DNA of 41,179 nt from an uncultured Pelagibacteraceae bacterium (GTDB lineage Bacteria; Pseudomonadota; Alphaproteobacteria; Pelagibacterales; Pelagibacteraceae): positions 1 to 41,179 of the forward strand of contig CACIZB010000006.1 in NCBI GenBank assembly GCA_902591025.1, in the 5' to 3' direction. Within the stretch, counting starts at the first letter, position 1, and each line of letters opens with the position of its first letter. The position numbers were made by a program, and so were the translations under genes. Positions 1 to 8,538 of this stretch are shown here, piece after piece. The notes beneath the pieces were generated by a model. The model searched no databases, was not told the DNA's origin, and was given only the letters and a program-made list of their open reading frames with translations.

Positions 1-256
1 TATTTTTTTGGGTTTTTTAGCTGGTTTTTTTCAATTAGGATTTGGATTTATCCTAATTACTATTGGTGCAAGATCAACACCGTCTGCTTTTGTTGGGATA
101 ATAATGTTAACAGAAGCAGTTTTAGGACCTCTTTGGGCATGGATTTTCGTAAATGAAAATCTCTCATTTGAAGTATTAGTTGGGGGATCAATAGTAATAA
201 CTGCAGTTGTTTTGCAATTTTTTAATATATATTACGCAAAAAAACAGGAACTTTAA
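1..256 (+). CDS. DMT (EamA) family transporter, C-terminal fragment
   Basis: This is the end of a drug/metabolite-type inner-membrane transporter; its start lies left of the window. The visible 84 residues hold hydrophobic helices, the typical second-last segment (LTEAVLGPLWAW), a GG turn (LVGGSIVI) leading into the last helix, and a short basic tail. The same ending pattern occurs in the two complete DMT genes at 20662 and 25695, so these are paralogues. The substrate cannot be read from sequence. The stop lies 8 bases before a hairpin and about 40 bases before the glycine riboswitch. A glycine-linked cargo is possible from position alone, but unproven. Confidence 0.85.
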   Translation, partial: IFLGFLAGFFQLGFGFILITIGARSTPSAFVGIIMLTEAVLGPLWAWIFVNENLSFEVLVGGSIVITAVVLQFFNIYYAKKQEL

Positions 257-264
257 TTATTTAA

Positions 265-298
265 GTAAGCAAAAAATTATGCTAATAATTAAGCTTAC
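265..298 (+). other. Imperfect hairpin between the DMT stop and the riboswitch
   Basis: GTAAGC (265-270) pairs with GCTTAC (293-298), and AATTAT (275-280) pairs with ATAATT (285-290), across a small internal loop and a GCTA tetraloop. No T-run follows, so it is not a textbook terminator. The same stretch contains AATAAT (284-289), a plausible -10 box that would start transcription near 296, where the first aptamer begins. It may therefore be the end signal of the DMT mRNA, the gcv promoter, or both. The pairing is visible; the function is inferred. Confidence 0.45.
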
Positions 299-449
299 GG
301 GAGAGACTACTTAATGTAGCGCCGAAGGAGCAACCACCCAGGAATCTCTCAGGCAAAAGGACCGTACATATTAACTCTGGAAAGAGATTAAATTCTCGCC
401 GAAGGAGCAAAACTCTCAGGCAAATATACAGATGGGTAAAAAGAGTTAA
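296..449 (+). promoter_or_regulatory. Tandem glycine riboswitch (two aptamers) upstream of gcvT
   Basis: Both aptamers show the conserved glycine-riboswitch cores: CGCCGAAGGAGCAA followed by CTCTCAGGCAAA, seen at about 319-355 and 397-423. Aptamer 1 is closed by TACGG (296-300) with CCGTA (362-366), has P2 GAGAGA (301-306) with TCTCTC (345-350), and a side hairpin at 307-319. A four-base linker leads to aptamer 2, whose closing helix is TTAACTCT (371-378) with AGAGTTAA (442-449), a perfect 8 bp. The gcvT ATG is at 451, so this helix includes the only SD-like bases (AAGAG, 441-445). Glycine binding should change translation, or transcription, of the glycine cleavage genes. The class is certain; the sign of regulation is not. 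Confidence 0.96.
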
Positions 450-450
450 T

Positions 451-1554
451 ATGGATATAAAAAAAACACCGCTTTACCAACTGCACCAAGATTGCAAGGC
501 AAAATTTGTAGAATTTGCTGGTTATCAAATGCCAATACAATATTCAGAAGGTATTGTTGAAGAACACAAATTCACAAGAAATCACTCTGGTATATTCGAT
601 GTTTCTCACATGGGCCAATTATTTATTTATGGTGGTGAAGAACTAACCCAAGATTTAGAAAAAATTTTCCCTTTGAATTTAAAAAATTTAAAATTAAATC
701 ATTCAAAATATAGTTTCTTAATGAATGAGGATGCTGGCATTCACGACGACTTGATAATTACAAAGATTAATGAAGGTTTTTTAATTATTCTTAATGCAGC
801 ATGTAAAGAAAGTGATTTTGATATTTTAAAGAATTTTTTAAAAGGCAAATACAAAATGATTTTGGATGATAATAGATCCTTAATTGCGATACAAGGACCA
901 AAGTCTTCAAATATACTTAATGATGTTATTGACGGAGTAAAAGATTTAAATTTTATGTCTGGAAACTGGTTTTCTTTTGAAAATCAAAAAATTTATATTA
1001 CACGATCTGGTTATACAGGTGAAGATGGTTTTGAGATATCAATACTAAATAGTTTTGCAGATAAATTAACAAGAGAACTAATTAAAAAAGGTTCTAAGTT
1101 AATAGGTTTAGGAGCGAGGGATACTCTAAGATTAGAAGCTGGCTTATGTTTATACGGTCATGACCTTGATAAAGATAAAACTCCAGTAGAAGCAAATTTA
1201 AAGTGGGCAATTTCAAAAGAAAGAATATCTAAAGGAGATTTTATAGGGTCTGACATTATCATAAAACAAATAAATAATGGTGTCAGTAAAATCAGAGTTG
1301 GTATAAAACCCGAGGGAAGAATAATCGCTAGAGAAAAAACAAAAATTTTTAATCAATCAGATGTTCATATTGGAGAAATAACTAGTGGAACATTTGGGCC
1401 AAGCGTGAATGGACCTGTGGCAATGGGTTATGTTGAAAACCAATTTTCAAAGAAAAATACTAGAGTATATTTAGAAGTAAGAGGTAAAAAACATCCAGCC
1501 AGTATTTGTAGTTTGCCATTTTACAAAAAAAGTTATGTCAAAGGAGCAAATTAA
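451..1554 (+). CDS. gcvT: Aminomethyltransferase (glycine cleavage T protein)
   Basis: T protein takes the aminomethyl group from lipoylated H protein, releases ammonia and passes the one-carbon unit to tetrahydrofolate as methylene-THF. The 367-residue length is normal. The N-terminus shows the family signature (KKTPLYQLH, then [10 protein letters not shown]), DVSHMGQL near residue 50, and the catalytic aspartate in GIHDDL (D100, matching E. coli D101). [10 protein letters not shown] and [11 protein letters not shown] are folate-domain hallmarks. The ATG at 451 sits directly behind the riboswitch. The stop TAA shares its last base with the gcvH ATG (TAATG), so the two are probably translationally coupled. 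Confidence 0.98.
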   Translation: MDIKKTPLYQLHQDCKAKFVEFAGYQMPIQYSEGIVEEHKFTRNHSGIFDVSHMGQLFIYGGEELTQDLEKIFPLNLKNLKLNHSKYSFLMNEDAGIHDDLIITKINEGFLIILNAACKESDFDILKNFLKGKYKMILDDNRSLIAIQGPKSSNILNDVIDGVKDLNFMSGNWFSFENQKIYITRSGYTGEDGFEISILNSFADKLTRELIKKGSKLIGLGARDTLRLEAGLCLYGHDLDKDKTPVEANLKWAISKERISKGDFIGSDIIIKQINNGVSKIRVGIKPEGRIIAREKTKIFNQSDVHIGEITSGTFGPSVNGPVAMGYVENQFSKKNTRVYLEVRGKKHPASICSLPFYKKSYVKGAN

Positions 1555-1934
1555 TGAGTGAAGTAAAATATTCGAAAGAACATGAATGGATAAAGTTAGA
1601 GGGTGATGTAGCAACAGTTGGCATTACTAAGCACGCAACTGAAATGTTAGGAGATATAGTTTTCGCAGAACTTCCTGAAAAAGGTTCTAATGTTGAAAAA
1701 GATGGAACAGCTGGAGTTGTAGAGTCAACAAAAGCTGCTAGTGACGTATATACCCCTGTAAGTGGCGAGGTGGTTGATACGAACCAAGCTATAGTCGATG
1801 ATCCTTCAAAAATTAATCAAGATCCAGAAAACTCAGCTTGGTTTTTTAAACTAAAAATAAAAGATCCATCAGAAATGGATGCTTTAATGAATAGAGAAGA
1901 TTACGACAAATTTGCAAAGGAGACATCATCATAA
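1554..1934 (+). CDS. gcvH: Glycine cleavage system H protein
   Basis: H protein is the lipoylated shuttle that carries the aminomethyl intermediate between P, T and L proteins in the cytoplasm. At 126 residues it has the usual size. The lipoyl-attachment lysine is K60 within [12 protein letters not shown], and the domain begins with the typical EHEWIK. An AAGGAG ribosome site at 1541-1546 precedes the ATG, one of the better ones in this window. The gene overlaps gcvT by one base, and its stop shares one base with the gcvP start, so the three are clearly one operon. The L protein (dihydrolipoamide dehydrogenase) is not here and is normally shared with the 2-oxoacid dehydrogenases. Confidence 0.98.
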   Translation: MSEVKYSKEHEWIKLEGDVATVGITKHATEMLGDIVFAELPEKGSNVEKDGTAGVVESTKAASDVYTPVSGEVVDTNQAIVDDPSKINQDPENSAWFFKLKIKDPSEMDALMNREDYDKFAKETSS

Positions 1935-4801
1935 TGTTACCCAATTCAGAGAAAGATTTTTTAAAAAGACACATTGGACCTTCTGAGGAAGATCAATCAA
2001 AAATGTTAAAAGAATTAAATTATCAATCGCTTGACGATTTAATTGATAACACTGTTCCAGAAAAAATAAAGTTTAAGGGTGAGTTAAATATTGGTGAGTC
2101 GAACTCAGAATATGAAGCATTGAGAAAATTAAGAGTAATGTCAAAAAAAAATCAAGTTTTTTCAAATTTTATTGGTATGGGTTATTATGGAACTTATACA
2201 CCATATGTAATTTTGAGAAATATATTAGAAAATCCAGGTTGGTACACTTCATATACCCCTTATCAACCAGAGGTGGCTCAAGGAAGACTTGAGATGTTAT
2301 TAAACTTCCAGCAAATGATTGTTGACTTTACTGGAATGGACATTGCTAACGCTTCTTTATTAGATGAAGGCACAGCAGCCGCCGAAGCTATGGGTCTTAG
2401 TCACAGATTAAATAAAAAAGATAGTAATTTAGTTTTTGTATCTGAGGATTGTCATCCTCAAACAATTAATGTAATTCAAACAAGAGCTGAACCGATGGGC
2501 TTAAAAGTTTTGGTTGGTAAAGATGAAGTTTTAGATCAATTAAAAGAAGATTTAGTTTGTGGAATTATACAATATCCTGGGACTTTAGGGGATATAAAAG
2601 ACCCAAGTGAAGCAATTAGTAAAATTCATAAAAAAAACGGAAAGGCAGTGTTAGCTTGTGACCTATTGGCATTAGCAAAATTAAAAACACCTAGAGAACT
2701 TGGTGCTGATATAGCAGTTGGAAGTTCCCAAAGATTTGGTATCCCAATGGGATATGGAGGTCCACATGCAGCATTTTTTGCAACAAAAGATGAGTATAAA
2801 AGATCAATGCCTGGAAGAATTGTCGGTGTATCAGTTGATAGACATGGCAATAAAGCATATAGATTATCCTTACAAACTAGAGAGCAGCACATCCGAAGAG
2901 ATAAGGCGACAAGTAATATTTGCACTGCTCAAGCTTTATTAGCGATTGTATCAGCAGCATACGCTATTTATCATGGTCCAGATGGAATTAAAAATATTTC
3001 TGAAAGAGTCTCTCAATTGGCAAAAAATTTTGCTGATAAGATAAAACAATCTGGATACGAATTATATTCAAATTACTTTTTTGACACAGTTACAATTATT
3101 ACCAAAGAAAAGACTGATCAAATTTATACGAATGCTTTAAATCAAAAAGTCAACATACGTAAAGTAAATTCTGAAATGCTTGCTGTTTCTTTTGATGAAA
3201 GAAAAAATGTTTATAGAGTTAATCAATTATTAAAAATCTTTAATGTGGCAGAGTCAATTAAAAAAGAGGATCCCTCAGTAAGTTTACCCAATTTACCAAA
3301 AAATTTATTAAGAGTTTCAAAATATTTAAAGCATCCAGTTTTTAATTCATATCACTCAGAAACTGAAATGTTACGATATCTAAAAAGGTTGGAAGATAAA
3401 GATATAGCATTGAATAGAACGATGATAGCGCTTGGCTCATGCACAATGAAATTAAATGCAGCCGCTGAAATGATTCCTATTTCATGGAGAGAATTTGCTG
3501 AGCCTCATCCATTTGTTCCAATTGAGCAAATGGAAGGTTTTAGAGATTTATTTACCGATCTAAAAAATTGGCTGCGATCTATAACTGGTTTTTCAGGTGT
3601 TTCTCTGCAACCTAATGCAGGTGCTCAAGGGGAATATGCAGGTTTAATGGTTATCAGAAAGTATCACTTAGATAGAGGTGAACCTAATCGAAACATATGC
3701 TTAATTCCAAGCTCAGCACATGGCACTAATCCAGCAAGTGCACAAATGGTTGGCATGAAAGTAGTTGTAGTTAATTGTGATAAAGAGGGAAATGTTGATT
3801 TTGATGATTTAAAGAAAAAGGCTGAGCAACATTCTGAAAACCTCGGCGCATTAATGGTGACCTATCCATCAACTCATGGAGTATTTGAGGAAAAAATAAC
3901 TGATATTTGCGAATTAATTCATAAAAATGGAGGCCAGGTCTACATGGATGGAGCAAATTTAAACGCACTAGTTGGAGTTGCGAAACCTGGAAATTTTGGT
4001 CCAGACGTTTGTCATATTAATTTACATAAAACATTTTGTATTCCTCACGGCGGTGGAGGACCTGGAATGGGACCTATTGCTTGTAAAAGACACTTACAAG
4101 TTTATTTACCTAACCACCCAGTGATAAAAGATTGTGGACCAACAACTGGAATTGGTGCAGTATCCGCAGCACCTTGGGGTAGTTCAAGTATTTTATCCAT
4201 CTCTTGGATGTATATAAAAATGATGGGATCAGCAGGATTAAAATTTGCTACGCAAGTTGCAATATTAAACGCAAATTATATTGCTCATAGATTAAAAGAT
4301 CATTTTCCAATTTTATACAAAGGCTCAAATGGTAATGTTGCACATGAATGTATTATTGATATAAGAAATATAAAGTCAGAAACTGGGGTTACTGAGGAGG
4401 ATATCGCAAAAAGATTAATTGATTTTGGATTTCATGCACCAACTATGTCATGGCCTGTAGCTGGAACAATGATGATTGAACCAACTGAAAGTGAAGGTTT
4501 GTCAGAACTTGATAGATTTTGTGACACTCTAATTAAAATTAAACAGGAAATTGAAAAAATTAAATCAGGAGAATTTGATAAAATAGACAATCCAATAAAA
4601 AATGCTCCACATACTGATAGTGAACTAGCTTCAGATAATTGGACTCATAAATATTCAAGAGCGGAGGCTGCTTATCCAGCAAAATTCTTAAGAACTAATA
4701 AATTCTGGCCACCAGTTGCAAGAGTAGACAATGTTTACGGTGATAAAAATATATTCTGCACTTGTCCAAGCATAGATGAATTCAAAGAAGATGCAGCTTA
4801 A
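1934..4801 (+). CDS. gcvP: Glycine dehydrogenase (decarboxylating), P protein
   Basis: P protein is the PLP enzyme that decarboxylates glycine and loads the remaining aminomethyl group on H protein. It is the single-chain form (955 residues), with the two homologous halves that other bacteria split into gcvPA and gcvPB. The PLP lysine is K699 in HINLHKTF, followed by the glycine-rich loop HGGGGPGMGP. The N-terminus carries the family motif FLKRHIGPSEEDQ. The start overlaps the gcvH stop by one base. Six bases after its stop the next gene begins on the same strand, with no terminator visible between them. Confidence 0.98.
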   Translation: MLPNSEKDFLKRHIGPSEEDQSKMLKELNYQSLDDLIDNTVPEKIKFKGELNIGESNSEYEALRKLRVMSKKNQVFSNFIGMGYYGTYTPYVILRNILENPGWYTSYTPYQPEVAQGRLEMLLNFQQMIVDFTGMDIANASLLDEGTAAAEAMGLSHRLNKKDSNLVFVSEDCHPQTINVIQTRAEPMGLKVLVGKDEVLDQLKEDLVCGIIQYPGTLGDIKDPSEAISKIHKKNGKAVLACDLLALAKLKTPRELGADIAVGSSQRFGIPMGYGGPHAAFFATKDEYKRSMPGRIVGVSVDRHGNKAYRLSLQTREQHIRRDKATSNICTAQALLAIVSAAYAIYHGPDGIKNISERVSQLAKNFADKIKQSGYELYSNYFFDTVTIITKEKTDQIYTNALNQKVNIRKVNSEMLAVSFDERKNVYRVNQLLKIFNVAESIKKEDPSVSLPNLPKNLLRVSKYLKHPVFNSYHSETEMLRYLKRLEDKDIALNRTMIALGSCTMKLNAAAEMIPISWREFAEPHPFVPIEQMEGFRDLFTDLKNWLRSITGFSGVSLQPNAGAQGEYAGLMVIRKYHLDRGEPNRNICLIPSSAHGTNPASAQMVGMKVVVVNCDKEGNVDFDDLKKKAEQHSENLGALMVTYPSTHGVFEEKITDICELIHKNGGQVYMDGANLNALVGVAKPGNFGPDVCHINLHKTFCIPHGGGGPGMGPIACKRHLQVYLPNHPVIKDCGPTTGIGAVSAAPWGSSSILSISWMYIKMMGSAGLKFATQVAILNANYIAHRLKDHFPILYKGSNGNVAHECIIDIRNIKSETGVTEEDIAKRLIDFGFHAPTMSWPVAGTMMIEPTESEGLSELDRFCDTLIKIKQEIEKIKSGEFDKIDNPIKNAPHTDSELASDNWTHKYSRAEAAYPAKFLRTNKFWPPVARVDNVYGDKNIFCTCPSIDEFKEDAA

Positions 4802-4807
4802 TAATTA

Positions 4808-6046
4808 ATGAAAATTGCTGTTGTTGGCTCAGGCATTTCAGGATTGAGTGCCGCATATTATTTATCAAAAAAACATCATGTAGACCTTTTTGAAAAGGAG
4901 GATCATTTTGGAGGCCATTCTCACACCATAGATTTATCTTTCGGAAAAAAAAAAATTCCAGTGGACATAGGATTTATAGTATTTAATTTTGCCACATATC
5001 CTAACTTAATAAATTTTTTTGAGGAAAATAAAATTGCAATTGAGAAAAGTGATATGTCATTTTCTGTGTCAGTAGAAAAATCGTCCTTTGAGTATTGTGG
5101 CAGAGGATTAGATGGAATTTTTTCAAATAGAATAAATTTTTTCAACTTAAAATTTCTCAGAATGTTCTTTGATATAATTAAGTTTTATAAAAAATGTGAT
5201 AATACAAAAAGTATTCATGAGGAAATCACTCTTGGTGATTATTTGAAAAAAGAAAATCTCTCAATAGAGTTTATTAACTATCATTTAATACCAATGGTTT
5301 CTGCCATATGGTCAATGCCACCCAGCGCCGTTAGTCAAATGCCATTAAGTTTTTTTTTGAAGTTTTTTCAGAATCATGGTTTGTTTAAATTAAAAAATAG
5401 ACCTCAGTGGTATACTGTTTCAAACCGAAGCAGAACTTATGTTGAAAACATTCTTTCAAAAATTAGTGGAGAATATTTTAAGAATTATCCAATTAAAAAA
5501 ATAAAAGTTAAAACTTCAGGTATAGATTTATATTATGGTGGAGAAAATGAATTTTTTGATTATGATAAAGTTGTTCTAGCAACACATGCAGATGAAGCTC
5601 TTTCAATAATTGATAAACCCACAGATGATGAAAAAAATATTTTATCGAATTACAAATATAAAGAAAATATTGCATATATTCATACAGATATTATAGCTAT
5701 GCCTAAAAACAAAAAGGCCTGGTGTTCATGGAATTCCTCAATAAAAAAAAATGAGTTAGAAAAAAATTCAATAACGTATTGGCTTAACTTATTACAAAAC
5801 CTAAGGTGTGAGGAAAATGTTTTTTTAACTTTAAATCCTTATTTTGATATTGATGAGTCCAAAATATTAAAAAAAGTAAGATTTAGACACCCATACTTCG
5901 ATCAATCTGCTCTAAAATATCAAAGTCAACTAACAAATTTACAAAATAAAAGAAATATTCTTTTTTGCGGAAGTTATTTTGGTTACGGTTTTCATGAAGA
6001 TGGAATAAAATCATCCATTGAAATGCTTAGAAACCTCAATGACTAG
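4808..6046 (+). CDS. FAD-dependent amine-oxidase-like protein (COG2907 type)
   Basis: This is a flavoprotein of the amine oxidase/phytoene desaturase fold. A dinucleotide-binding motif GSGISGLSAAYYLS begins at residue 7, followed by the acidic strand end (DLFEKEDHFGGHSHT). The C-terminus has the second FAD contact (FCGSYFGYGFHEDGI). The length of 412 residues suits COG2907. The substrate is unknown. In many proteobacteria this gene travels with DUF1365, a cfa-like methyltransferase and DUF3833, exactly as here, which suggests a role in fatty-acyl modification or desaturation. No clear SD precedes the ATG at 4808. Translation may depend on ribosomes arriving from gcvP, or the start could lie elsewhere. 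The 3' end overlaps the next gene by 29 bases. Confidence 0.85.
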   Translation: MKIAVVGSGISGLSAAYYLSKKHHVDLFEKEDHFGGHSHTIDLSFGKKKIPVDIGFIVFNFATYPNLINFFEENKIAIEKSDMSFSVSVEKSSFEYCGRGLDGIFSNRINFFNLKFLRMFFDIIKFYKKCDNTKSIHEEITLGDYLKKENLSIEFINYHLIPMVSAIWSMPPSAVSQMPLSFFLKFFQNHGLFKLKNRPQWYTVSNRSRTYVENILSKISGEYFKNYPIKKIKVKTSGIDLYYGGENEFFDYDKVVLATHADEALSIIDKPTDDEKNILSNYKYKENIAYIHTDIIAMPKNKKAWCSWNSSIKKNELEKNSITYWLNLLQNLRCEENVFLTLNPYFDIDESKILKKVRFRHPYFDQSALKYQSQLTNLQNKRNILFCGSYFGYGFHEDGIKSSIEMLRNLND

Positions 6047-6797
6047 TTGTATTTATAACGGAACTGTAATTCATAAAAGATTTAAACCAAAAATACATTT
6101 TTTTAAGTATAAAGTATTTTCACTTTTAATTGACCTTTCTGAACTTAATAATTTAGACGAAAAGATTGGTTTTTTTTCATACAATAAATTTAATCTAATA
6201 AGTTTTTTTGATAAAGATCACGGTGACAGAGATGGTTCATCAATAATTAATTGGGTAAAAAAAAATCTCAAAGAAAATGATGTAAATTGTGAAAATATTA
6301 GAATTAAACTCTTATGTTATCCAAGAATTTTCGGATATGTTTTTAATCCTTTAAGCATTTTCTATGTTTATGATAAAAATGACAAATTAATATCACTACT
6401 ATATGAAGTTAAAAATACTTTCGGTGAGCAACATACATATATTTTTAAAATAAAAGAAAACAATCTACTTAAACATAATTGTGAAAAAAAATTTCATGTC
6501 TCACCATTTATTGAAATGAATTGTAGTTATTTTTTTAGGACTCTAAAACCAGCTGACAAGATTTCAATTATAATAGATCAATATCAATTAAATGAAAAAA
6601 TATTATATGCATCTCAAGATGGCAAAAGAACAGACTTTACAACTTCAGAGTTAATCAAATCTTATTTAAAGCATCCATTAATGACCTTTAAAGTTATTGC
6701 AGCGATACATTTTGAAGCGTTTAAATTATGGACTAAAGGGATAAAATTTATTCAGAAAAAATTTAAAATTAAAAATAATATATCTATTGAAAACTAA
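6018..6797 (+). CDS. DUF1365 family protein
   Basis: A 259-residue protein of the DUF1365 (COG3496) family. The evidence is the N-terminal YNGTVIHKRFKPK segment, the LLCYPRIFGYVFNPLSIFYVYD block near residue 105, and EVKNTFGEQHTY shortly after, all typical of this family. No biochemical activity is firmly assigned. Its fixed company (COG2907 flavoprotein before, Cfa-type methyltransferase after) points to lipid chemistry. It overlaps the upstream gene by 29 bases and shares one base of its stop with the cfa start, so it is embedded in an operon. The start ATG at 6018 lies inside the previous gene; no nearer in-frame ATG would keep the conserved N-terminus. Confidence 0.88.
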   Translation: MKCLETSMTSCIYNGTVIHKRFKPKIHFFKYKVFSLLIDLSELNNLDEKIGFFSYNKFNLISFFDKDHGDRDGSSIINWVKKNLKENDVNCENIRIKLLCYPRIFGYVFNPLSIFYVYDKNDKLISLLYEVKNTFGEQHTYIFKIKENNLLKHNCEKKFHVSPFIEMNCSYFFRTLKPADKISIIIDQYQLNEKILYASQDGKRTDFTTSELIKSYLKHPLMTFKVIAAIHFEAFKLWTKGIKFIQKKFKIKNNISIEN

Positions 6798-7975
6798 TGT
6801 TACTGCATAAACTTTCTGATAAAGTTGTTTTTAATACTCTATCTGGGATCAAAGTTGGATATTTAGAAATTACAAGTTATCAAGGAGAAACATTCAGATT
6901 AGGCAATCCTAAAGATAATTTAAAGGCAAAATTAATAATTAAAAAACCTAATTTTTCTTTTAATTTAATAAGAGGAGGTAGTATTGGTTTTGCTGAGTCT
7001 TATATGAGAGGAGAATTTGAAACAGATAATTTATCTGATTTAATCGAGATCACCGCAAGAAATATTAAAATTATTTATAAATTTTCGGGTTTACTTGATT
7101 TTACAATCGTGAATTTTTTGAAGAATATATTTATAAAAAACACAAAAAATAGAAGCAAAGAAAATATTGCAAAACATTATGACTTAGGGAATGAATTTTT
7201 TTCATTATGGTTAGATGAAACCTTGACCTATTCAAGTGGAATTTTTGATGAAACTATTAAAGATCTTTCTGAAGCACAAAATAACAAATATCAAAAAATG
7301 ATTGATTTAATAAGACCAAATAATGGAGATAAGGTTTTAGAAATAGGATGTGGCTGGGGTGGATTTGCAGAATATTTAGGAAAAAAATATGATGTAAAAT
7401 TAGATTGTATTACAATCTCAAAAAAACAATATGAGTATGCAAAAGAGAGAATTTTTAAATGTGGTTTAAATGAAAAAGTAAATATAGAAATTAAAGATTA
7501 TAGAGATTTGAAAAATAAATATAATTCAATCGCTTCAATTGAAATGATAGAGGCGGTGGGAAAAAATTACTTGGAAAGCTACTTTAAAACTATTAAGAAC
7601 AATTTATCGCCCGATGGAAGGGCAGCCATTCAAGCTATTACAATTGATGATAGTTTATTTGGAAGATATAAAACCAAACAAGATTTTATTCAAAAATATA
7701 TTTTCCCAGGAGGTTTTTTACCAAGCAAAAATAGCTTAAATAAACATGTTTCAGAGAATGGTTTAACGATTAAGTCTTACGATTCTTATGCTGATCATTA
7801 TGCAAATACATTAGGTATATGGAAAAATGAGTTTAATAAAAAATGGGATTTAATTAAAAAACAAGGATTTGATTTAACATTTAAACGAATGTGGGAATTT
7901 TACCTCTCTTATTGTGAAGCAGGATTTAAATCAAAAAATATTGATCTGATACAATTTTCAATTCAAAATAAATAG
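6797..7975 (+). CDS. cfa: Cyclopropane-fatty-acyl-phospholipid synthase family methyltransferase
   Basis: A SAM-dependent enzyme that transfers a methylene or methyl group to the double bond of unsaturated acyl chains in membrane phospholipids. The N-terminal lipid-binding part contains FAESYMRGEFE. The methyltransferase core has the SAM motif VLEIGCGWGG (from residue 180) and IEMIEAVG. The late block YIFPGGFLPS and the conserved cysteine of SYCEAGF (C373, matching E. coli Cfa C354) are present. At 392 residues the length is normal. Context with COG2907, DUF1365 and DUF3833 resembles the alphaproteobacterial CfaA cluster rather than a lone stress-induced cfa, so the product could be a modified acyl chain other than a simple cyclopropane. 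Confidence 0.92.
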   Translation: MLLHKLSDKVVFNTLSGIKVGYLEITSYQGETFRLGNPKDNLKAKLIIKKPNFSFNLIRGGSIGFAESYMRGEFETDNLSDLIEITARNIKIIYKFSGLLDFTIVNFLKNIFIKNTKNRSKENIAKHYDLGNEFFSLWLDETLTYSSGIFDETIKDLSEAQNNKYQKMIDLIRPNNGDKVLEIGCGWGGFAEYLGKKYDVKLDCITISKKQYEYAKERIFKCGLNEKVNIEIKDYRDLKNKYNSIASIEMIEAVGKNYLESYFKTIKNNLSPDGRAAIQAITIDDSLFGRYKTKQDFIQKYIFPGGFLPSKNSLNKHVSENGLTIKSYDSYADHYANTLGIWKNEFNKKWDLIKKQGFDLTFKRMWEFYLSYCEAGFKSKNIDLIQFSIQNK

Positions 7976-7989
7976 AATATAGAGGACTT

Positions 7990-8538
7990 ATGTGTAAGAT
8001 AAAAAACTTTAAATCAATTTTATTGATAATCTCTCTATTCTTAATTACAAACTGCTCAAACAATAGCGATATGAAACCAGAGGATTTTAAAGGTAAAGAG
8101 CCTAAGCTAATTATAGAAAATTATTTATCAGGTAATGTTAAAGCTTGGGGTGTTCTTCAAAATAGATCAGGCAAAGTTATAAGACAATTTTCTGCTGATC
8201 TAAATGGTAAATGGGATGGAACTAAATTAATTCTGGATGAAAAATTTAATTGGGATGACGGCGAAATTCAAAACAGACAATGGCAAATTACTAAAATTGA
8301 TGAAAATAATTACGAAGGAACAGCAGGTGATGTTGTAGGTAGAGCTAAAGGTTATTCCTATGGACCAGCATTTAAATTTGAATATGTTTTATTGGTTCCT
8401 GTTAAAGGAAAAGAAATAAAGATTACTTTTGATGACTGGATTTTTAAACAAGACGAACGTGTAGCCATCAATAAAGCCACAATGACTAAATTTGGTTTTA
8501 AAGTTGCTGAACTGACAGTCGTATTTGTTAAAGATTAA
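7990..8538 (+). CDS. DUF3833 family lipoprotein
   Basis: A small probable lipoprotein: basic N-terminus, one hydrophobic stretch, then LITNC with the acceptor cysteine at residue 22 (asparagine at -1 is an unusual lipobox). The rest follows the DUF3833 pattern: DFKG, YLSGNVKAWGVLQNRSGK, FNWDDGEIQNRQW, GRAKGYSYGPAF, FDDWIFK and MTKFGFKVAELT. The family has no established activity; it recurs beside Cfa/DUF1365/COG2907 genes and probably acts at the membrane on the lipids they change. AGAGGA at 7981-7986 is a good ribosome site. The stop codon overlaps the stop codon of the converging SDR gene. Confidence 0.87.
   Translation: MCKIKNFKSILLIISLFLITNCSNNSDMKPEDFKGKEPKLIIENYLSGNVKAWGVLQNRSGKVIRQFSADLNGKWDGTKLILDEKFNWDDGEIQNRQWQITKIDENNYEGTAGDVVGRAKGYSYGPAFKFEYVLLVPVKGKEIKITFDDWIFKQDERVAINKATMTKFGFKVAELTVVFVKD

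Noticed and set aside
2626-2925. Leftward open frame of 99 codons inside gcvP
   Set aside because: It lies fully inside a strongly conserved gene, has no recognisable domain or ribosome site, and reads as an antisense shadow.
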